The notes under the pieces are model-generated. The model worked only from the letters and a program-made list of their open reading frames with translations. It made no database searches and was not told the origin of the DNA. DNA of 7,264 nucleotides from Dyella_B sp035508595 (GTDB lineage Bacteria; Pseudomonadota; Gammaproteobacteria; Xanthomonadales; Rhodanobacteraceae). Positions 3,602 to 7,264 of this stretch are shown piece after piece. The stretch lies in assembly GCA_035508595.1 (NCBI GenBank), contig DATJMR010000078.1, forward strand, positions 1-7,264. Reading direction: 5' to 3'. Every line of letters starts with the position of its first letter. The stretch's first letter is position 1. Made by a program: the position numbers and the translations under genes.

Positions 3602-5341
3602 TTAGGCAGCGGCTCTGTGTTGAGAAAGAGTGCCGCTTTCAAGCCAATGCGCAGCGAAGACCTCAGGCGGTCCCATGGCAGCAGGAAGGGCCTTGAGGGT
3701 GCCGAAGATCAGCGCGGTATCGATCTCGCCAGAGATGGCTTCGAGCCACGCCATCAGGTCGCCGCGGCCGCGCAGGTCCAGCACGTCGAAGCGATCCAAG
3801 ACGAGAAGCCGCAGCCCAGAGAGGGAGGCGATCGCTTCGGCAACCATGGCGTCAACGCGCCACTGCTCCGATTCTGATAGCAGGTTGTAGGGGCGCCAAA
3901 AGGTGCCAGACTTGTTGCCAGCGATCAGGATCGACATGTCGGGGTTGATGAGGACTTGCGGCCACTCCGCGATTTCGGCCGACTGACGCAGGCGAGCGTT
4001 GAGCGGCGACAATGCTTCGCCGAGGATCTCGCCGGGGATGCCGTCCGGCGCAAGGGCATCGGCGATGGCCGACCACGCCGCAACAGCCTCATGCGCCTGC
4101 CGCGCCTTGTTGGTTGCCTCGCCGGCCAGGTGCGCCTGCCGTTCTACCTCGCGCAGGGCGTTCAACCTGTTTTCGAAGGTATCGCGTTCCGCGCGTAGCG
4201 TCGCAAGATCCTCGCGCGCCTTGCGCAGTTCGTCCTCGCTCGGCGCGGGCCCGGCGGCGGCTTCGAGTTCGGTAACTGACATGGCAGCGGCTTCTGCTTC
4301 CGCCAGGTAGCGCTTGCTGCCGGTGACGGCCAACTCGGCGCGTGCGAGGGCGCGTTCCAGGTCCGGCAGCGCTCCAATGTCGGCCTCTGATGCCTTCGCG
4401 AGCGGACCGGCATGGACAAGCTCGCCATCCTTGGTCACCAGCATGCTTCCGCACTCCGGGCACGGCAATGCGTCTTGCGAAAGGCGCGCATCGCGTACTT
4501 TTTGGACCTTGGCGACCAGCTCCTGCAGCGCCACTTCATCAGCCTGCAGTTGTTCGGCGAGCAGAGCACGCGGGGCTGCCTTCTTGCGGAGTGCTTCCAA
4601 GCGCTGCGCAGCCTCGGCGCCGCGCTGGTAATTGGACTGCAGCGCACCGACGCGTTGATTCGCTGCAGCGACTGCTTCATCCAGGTCTTCGCACCTCGCT
4701 TTCAGTTCGACCAGCGCGGCTGCATCGAACTCGGGCACCTCGGCCTGCCACGTCGCTGCCTTTTTCTCACCATAGGTTTCGCTTGTGAGGACGCGCCAGG
4801 TCGCCTTGTGATCGCGTGCCTTGTCCTGGGCCGCCTTGTGAGCGGCATCGAAGCCGGCGCGAAGCATCGGTATGACGGCCTCCACGAATTTCTCTGGCAA
4901 GTTCTTCGCGAGAAGCCGCTTGCGCACCTCCGCACCATTGGCTGACAGGCCCATCAGGCCGAACAGGAAGGCGCGGCGATCATTGGGACTGATCTGAGCG
5001 AAGCGCTGGCCATCAAGCACGTAGGGCAGGGAGGCCGGCGTCTCCACGCCCTTGAGCGAATCGCTGATCCGGCCGCTCGCGGAGATCGCGACGCCATACA
5101 TGCCCGCATCGGTCTGAACTTCGATGCTGGCGCAGTCGGCGCCCACGGTGATGAGTTGCGCGGCTTCCTTCTTGAGCCCGACGCGGCCCAGGTCAGCGGT
5201 CAGCGCGAGCGTAACCGCGTCGCGCAAGCTGGACTTGCCGGCGCCATTGGCGCCGGCGAACAACGTGACCGTAGTGGTCAGCGGGACGTCTACGGCGCGG
5301 ACGCCGAGGAATCCATGCACGGAGAGATGGGTGAGCTTCAT
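3602..5341 (-). CDS. SMC/Rad50-like ATPase of the phage recombination type, 579 aa
   Basis: The layout is that of a SbcC/Rad50/RecF-like ABC ATPase. A Walker A motif GANGAGKSS (30-38) follows an N-terminal strand beginning MKLTHLSVHGF. A long Ala/Glu/Arg-rich coiled coil (about 160-425) is broken near its middle by CPEC (Cys294, Cys297), the place and form of a Rad50 zinc hook. The C-terminal lobe has the signature segment NLLSESEQW (486-494) and Walker B RLLVLD (511-516) with the D-loop (VLD, 520-522). Walker B is followed by RFD, so the usual catalytic glutamate is replaced by Arg. At 579 aa it is much shorter than host SbcC. Phage proteins of this kind are usually found with RecT-like annealing proteins and are thought to act on DNA ends in recombination; a RecT-like gene lies upstream here. 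The start at 5339-5341 has GGAGG 4 bases upstream and overlaps the previous stop as ATGA. Confidence 0.88.
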   Translation of the reverse strand: MKLTHLSVHGFLGVRAVDVPLTTTVTLFAGANGAGKSSLRDAVTLALTADLGRVGLKKEAAQLITVGADCASIEVQTDAGMYGVAISASGRISDSLKGVETPASLPYVLDGQRFAQISPNDRRAFLFGLMGLSANGAEVRKRLLAKNLPEKFVEAVIPMLRAGFDAAHKAAQDKARDHKATWRVLTSETYGEKKAATWQAEVPEFDAAALVELKARCEDLDEAVAAANQRVGALQSNYQRGAEAAQRLEALRKKAAPRALLAEQLQADEVALQELVAKVQKVRDARLSQDALPCPECGSMLVTKDGELVHAGPLAKASEADIGALPDLERALARAELAVTGSKRYLAEAEAAAMSVTELEAAAGPAPSEDELRKAREDLATLRAERDTFENRLNALREVERQAHLAGEATNKARQAHEAVAAWSAIADALAPDGIPGEILGEALSPLNARLRQSAEIAEWPQVLINPDMSILIAGNKSGTFWRPYNLLSESEQWRVDAMVAEAIASLSGLRLLVLDRFDVLDLRGRGDLMAWLEAISGEIDTALIFGTLKALPAAMGPPEVFAAHWLESGTLSQHRAAA

Positions 5342-5685
5342 TCGGCCTCCGTATGAGCGTTCGGCGCCGCCGCCTCATTGGTGAATATCCCCACGCAAAG
5401 CAGCGCCGGGAGATTGGCGGTCTTGCTGCTAGGCGCATCGTCGTGGGAAGGGTCCTCAAACGAGATCGGTAAGCCGAGCTTGTCTCCGATCTCCTCGAGC
5501 ATGCGCATCACATCGAACAGCTCGCCTCCAATAAGGCCAGCTCGGCGTTCCAGAGGAATGCCGCGCATTACGGTCCGGGGTGTCTCCATCAAGTGCTGAT
5601 GAGCGACACGCACAATATGGCGCAAGGTTTCGAGTTCCTTGCCATGGAGGCTTAGATAGCAGTGACGTTCGACGGTAAAGTCCAT
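5338..5685 (-). CDS. Hypothetical phage protein, 115 aa
   Basis: I do not recognise the family. The N-terminal part (MDFTVERHCYLSLHGKELET) leads into amphipathic helices: ETLRHIVRVAHQHLME (about 19-34), then GGELFDVMRMLEEIGDKLGL (53-72). The last 35 residues are Ser/Ala/Asp-rich and likely disordered. I chose the ATG at 5683-5685 because it lies 2 bases after the stop of the preceding gene with AGAGG upstream; an earlier start 25 codons upstream would overlap that gene with an unnatural Arg-rich sequence. Its stop overlaps the start of the SMC-like ATPase (ATGA), suggesting coupled translation and perhaps a related role in recombination. Confidence 0.75.
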   Translation of the reverse strand: MDFTVERHCYLSLHGKELETLRHIVRVAHQHLMETPRTVMRGIPLERRAGLIGGELFDVMRMLEEIGDKLGLPISFEDPSHDDAPSSKTANLPALLCVGIFTNEAAAPNAHTEAE

Positions 5686-5687
5686 GG

Positions 5688-6410
5688 CTACGCCGCCTCT
5701 GCCGTATCGACGCCGCCGTTGGCGTTGTCTTCGTGCCAGGCCTTCCAGCCTTTGATCCATTCAATGCAGCAGTCCCCGGCCATGACGGGGCAGGCACTCT
5801 GCGGCTGCCCGGCCGCGGCAGCGTCGTAGCCGGCATTGTAGGCAGCATCCAGCTCGTCTTCGGTCGAGCCACCGTCATCTTCACCGTTGGCCGGCGGCGG
5901 CAGCGCAGTGAATTCACCTTCGATCACCTGGCCGCGGCCCTGGTCATCCTGCATGCCCTCTCCATCCTTGGAGGTGTATTCCTTGCCCATGTCGAACGAA
6001 CGCTGGTCGGCTTCACCCTGCACCTGGTCCATGCCGTCGATGTGTTCCTCGACACCGGCCACCACCACCAGCACCGGCTTGCCGCTGGATTCGTAGAGAG
6101 CCTGCAGGTGCGGCGCGCTGAGTCCGAACTTGACCACGGCCTTCACGCCGTCCTTGATCGTGATCTGGTCCAGGTCGCCGGTGACGACGGTGCGGCCCTT
6201 GCTGGCCAACAGGTGCACGGCCATCTTGACGTTCGACTCCACGCGCTTCCGGAGGCGATCGATCACGTCGTCCTGGCGCGCCTTCGGCAGTTTGTGCCAG
6301 ACGTCAGGCAGCAGTTTCAGCTCCGTCACCAGTGCATTGAGAAGATCGATGCCGATGGTGTCGGTGGTCATGTTGAGGATGGAACTTACTTCGTCGTTCG
6401 GAGTGGTCAT
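5688..6410 (-). CDS. Phage protein with a C-terminal ribosome-modulation-factor-like domain, 240 aa
   Basis: Residues about 15-125 form a mixed domain I cannot name; it contains LPDVWHKLPKARQDDVIDRL (34-53) and a hydrophobic strand PVLVVVAGV (112-120). An acidic, Gly/Asp/Gln-rich linker follows (125-187). The C-terminus (190-227) fits the Rmf/CrpP pattern: YNAGYDAAAAGQ, then CP, then IEWIKGWKAW. Rmf is a 55-aa bacterial protein that inactivates ribosomes by dimerising them; phage proteins often carry such a module as a tail, with unknown role. Two extra cysteines (Cys214, Cys215) lie inside the module. The start at 6408-6410 has GAAGGG 7 bases upstream. The gene sits between a RecT-like gene and the 115-aa gene, with a hairpin-rich 128-base gap before it. 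Confidence 0.82.
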   Translation of the reverse strand: MTTPNDEVSSILNMTTDTIGIDLLNALVTELKLLPDVWHKLPKARQDDVIDRLRKRVESNVKMAVHLLASKGRTVVTGDLDQITIKDGVKAVVKFGLSAPHLQALYESSGKPVLVVVAGVEEHIDGMDQVQGEADQRSFDMGKEYTSKDGEGMQDDQGRGQVIEGEFTALPPPANGEDDGGSTEDELDAAYNAGYDAAAAGQPQSACPVMAGDCCIEWIKGWKAWHEDNANGGVDTAEAA

Positions 6411-6450
6411 GTCGTTGCCCTTCGCGATGAGTTGGAATGGTTGCCCGGTA

Positions 6451-6492
6451 CTGCTGAGAGGGGCCGGGCGCTCCCCGCAAGTCCGTCAGCAG
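6451..6492 (-). repeat. Inverted repeat in the gap before the Rmf-like gene
   Basis: CTGCTGA (6451-6457) and TCAGCAG (6486-6492) are perfect 7-bp arms around 28 bases that contain a further GGGG/CCCC pairing. Together with the neighbouring hairpin this makes most of the 128-base gap (6411-6538) foldable. I see no convincing sigma-70 promoter in the gap. The structure could affect translation of the downstream gene, act as a processing site, or be chance in GC-rich DNA. Confidence 0.35.
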
Positions 6493-6499
6493 CTAACGG

Positions 6500-6525
6500 C
6501 CGCCTCGCCAGGGGGTGCGAGGCGG
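6500..6525 (-). terminator. Strong GC hairpin after the RecT-like gene, weak terminator candidate
   Basis: CCGCCTCGC and GCGAGGCGG pair over 9 bases with an 8-base loop, starting 13 bases after the TAG of the upstream gene. No run of U follows in the transcript, so it is not a standard intrinsic terminator; it may protect the 3' end, slow polymerase, or serve as a partial terminator. The hairpin itself is clear, its job is not. Confidence 0.4.
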
Positions 6526-6538
6526 GCAGGGGGCCGCA

Positions 6539-7264
6539 CTATTCGATAGAGGCGCCGCGCGTACGGCGGCCGCCGTACGTTTGCTGTGGTGTTTGCTGAG
6601 CCGCCTCGCGCTGCGCGATCACCTTTTCGATGTGTTCGCTCCACTCGGCGCCCAGGCCGCTGGCGATATCGCGAGCCAAGTCGTAGTCACCGGCCTGAGC
6701 GGCACGAATGGCATCGGCGAGCGTTGGCGCGTTGGGGTGCTGGTGCTGCGGATGTTCCGACTGCGGCTGGGAGTCGGTTGGCTTTTCATCGTGCTGCGTA
6801 TCGACGACTTCGCCGGTCTCGGGATCCGCAATAACGGACGCTGCCGGCGGCTGCTCGCTGGGCACCAGCTTCGCTTGCGATCCGTCACGGCCGCGCAGGG
6901 ATGCTGGCGTCACAATGGCGACGGACCCATCGGGTTGCACATCAATGATGTCGCGCTCTTCTTCAACGGTGCGCCCCATGCCCATCACGATGTCCGGCGC
7001 GTGGATGTTGCCGAAGAAGGTGCCCGCACGGTACTGCAGCATGAGATGCTTCAACTCGGTCTGCCATGTGCTGCCAGGTTTCGAGTACCAGCCTTCCTCG
7101 ACAGCCATGCGGATCGACACCGGAGCGGATTCGATGACGGGCAGCTTGGCTTCCCTCGCTTGTGCCAGCGTATACACCCCAGGGGGCAACGGCACGCCGG
7201 CAGGAATTGCCCAAGCGATGCATTGCAAGTTCTCGACTTCCACTTGCTTTTCGGTCATGTCGTA
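6539..7264 (-). CDS. RecT-like single-strand annealing protein, C-terminal part, cut by the right edge
   Basis: The frame is open to the window end, reading Tyr-Asp before an ATG at 7256-7258, so the visible 239 residues may not begin at the true start. Counting from that ATG, residues about 45-100 match the C-terminal part of RecT/Bet-like phage proteins: SIRMAVEEGWYSKPGSTWQT, LMLQYRAGTFF, then HAPDIVMGMGRTVEEERDI. In that family this part ends the DNA-annealing core. The N-terminal core would lie outside the window, which is why a partial gene is preferred. Residues about 100-180 form a Gln/His/Pro-rich disordered linker (QPQSEHPQHQHP), and residues 180-220 form a helical segment (LADAIRAAQAGDYDLARDI). 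RecT-like proteins anneal complementary strands during phage recombination, which fits the SMC-like ATPase downstream. The family call is by pattern only; another annealing family is possible. Confidence 0.6.
   Translation of the reverse strand, partial: YDMTEKQVEVENLQCIAWAIPAGVPLPPGVYTLAQAREAKLPVIESAPVSIRMAVEEGWYSKPGSTWQTELKHLMLQYRAGTFFGNIHAPDIVMGMGRTVEEERDIIDVQPDGSVAIVTPASLRGRDGSQAKLVPSEQPPAASVIADPETGEVVDTQHDEKPTDSQPQSEHPQHQHPNAPTLADAIRAAQAGDYDLARDIASGLGAEWSEHIEKVIAQREAAQQTPQQTYGGRRTRGASIE

Noticed and set aside
3034..3642. Longer start for DGR target 2 at 3642
   Set aside because: It would overlap the ATPase gene by about 40 bases and add an unconserved-looking leader; the ATG at 3556-3558 has a good GGAG site and fits the gap.
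3004..3696. Plus-strand open frame of 230 codons across VR2 and the N-terminal part of target 2
   Set aside because: It is antisense to a well-supported DUF1566 gene and the end of the ATPase gene, has no recognisable domain, and its length is explained by the GC-rich sequence opposite.
5733..6599. Plus-strand open frame of 288 codons opposite the Rmf-like gene
   Set aside because: It is antisense to a gene with a good ribosome-binding site and recognisable domain. Its His/Arg/Val-rich product looks like a shadow of the other strand.

Overview
The window is a compact, single-direction gene cluster from a phage or prophage of a GC-rich proteobacterium. The phage origin is inferred from a RecT-like annealing protein, an SMC/Rad50-like ATPase and several very small genes, many joined by 4-base ATGA stop/start overlaps. 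The host group (for example a beta- or gammaproteobacterium) is a guess from base composition and protein style only. All supported genes lie on the minus strand, so transcription runs from position 7264 towards position 1. Both end genes are cut by the window.

The centre (about 606-3558) is a complete diversity-generating retroelement (DGR). In transcription order it has: a DUF1566/C-type-lectin-like target gene ending in variable repeat VR2 (3034-3558); a second target gene ending in VR1 (2398-2970); an Avd-type accessory gene (1954-2388); the template repeat TR (1788-1901); and a DGR-class reverse transcriptase (606-1913). TR, VR1 and VR2 are each exactly 114 bp. On the sense strand VR1 differs from TR at 10 positions and VR2 at 14. 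All 24 differences fall on adenines of TR, which is the signature of adenine-specific mutagenic retrohoming. TR holds 22 adenines, all within one 48-bp core, while its 24-bp and 42-bp flanks have none.

Upstream of the DGR (3602-7264) are the 3' part of a RecT-like gene, a protein with a ribosome-modulation-factor-like C-terminal domain, a 115-aa protein of unknown function, and an SMC/Rad50-like ATPase. This looks like an early recombination/replication module. Downstream of the RT (1-609) are three small genes chained by ATGA overlaps: an 84-aa protein with two CxxCxGxG zinc-binding motifs, an 85-aa unknown, and the start of another gene running off the left edge.

Three things stand out. 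First, the DGR sits inside what looks like an early recombination operon, with no tail gene in view, and it diversifies two small proteins. Second, TR lies inside the reverse-transcriptase reading frame, and no ordinary start codon separates the end of TR from the RT domain. Third, a perfect 10-bp inverted repeat lies just downstream of TR within the RT coding sequence, where the structured spacer of the template RNA would be expected.
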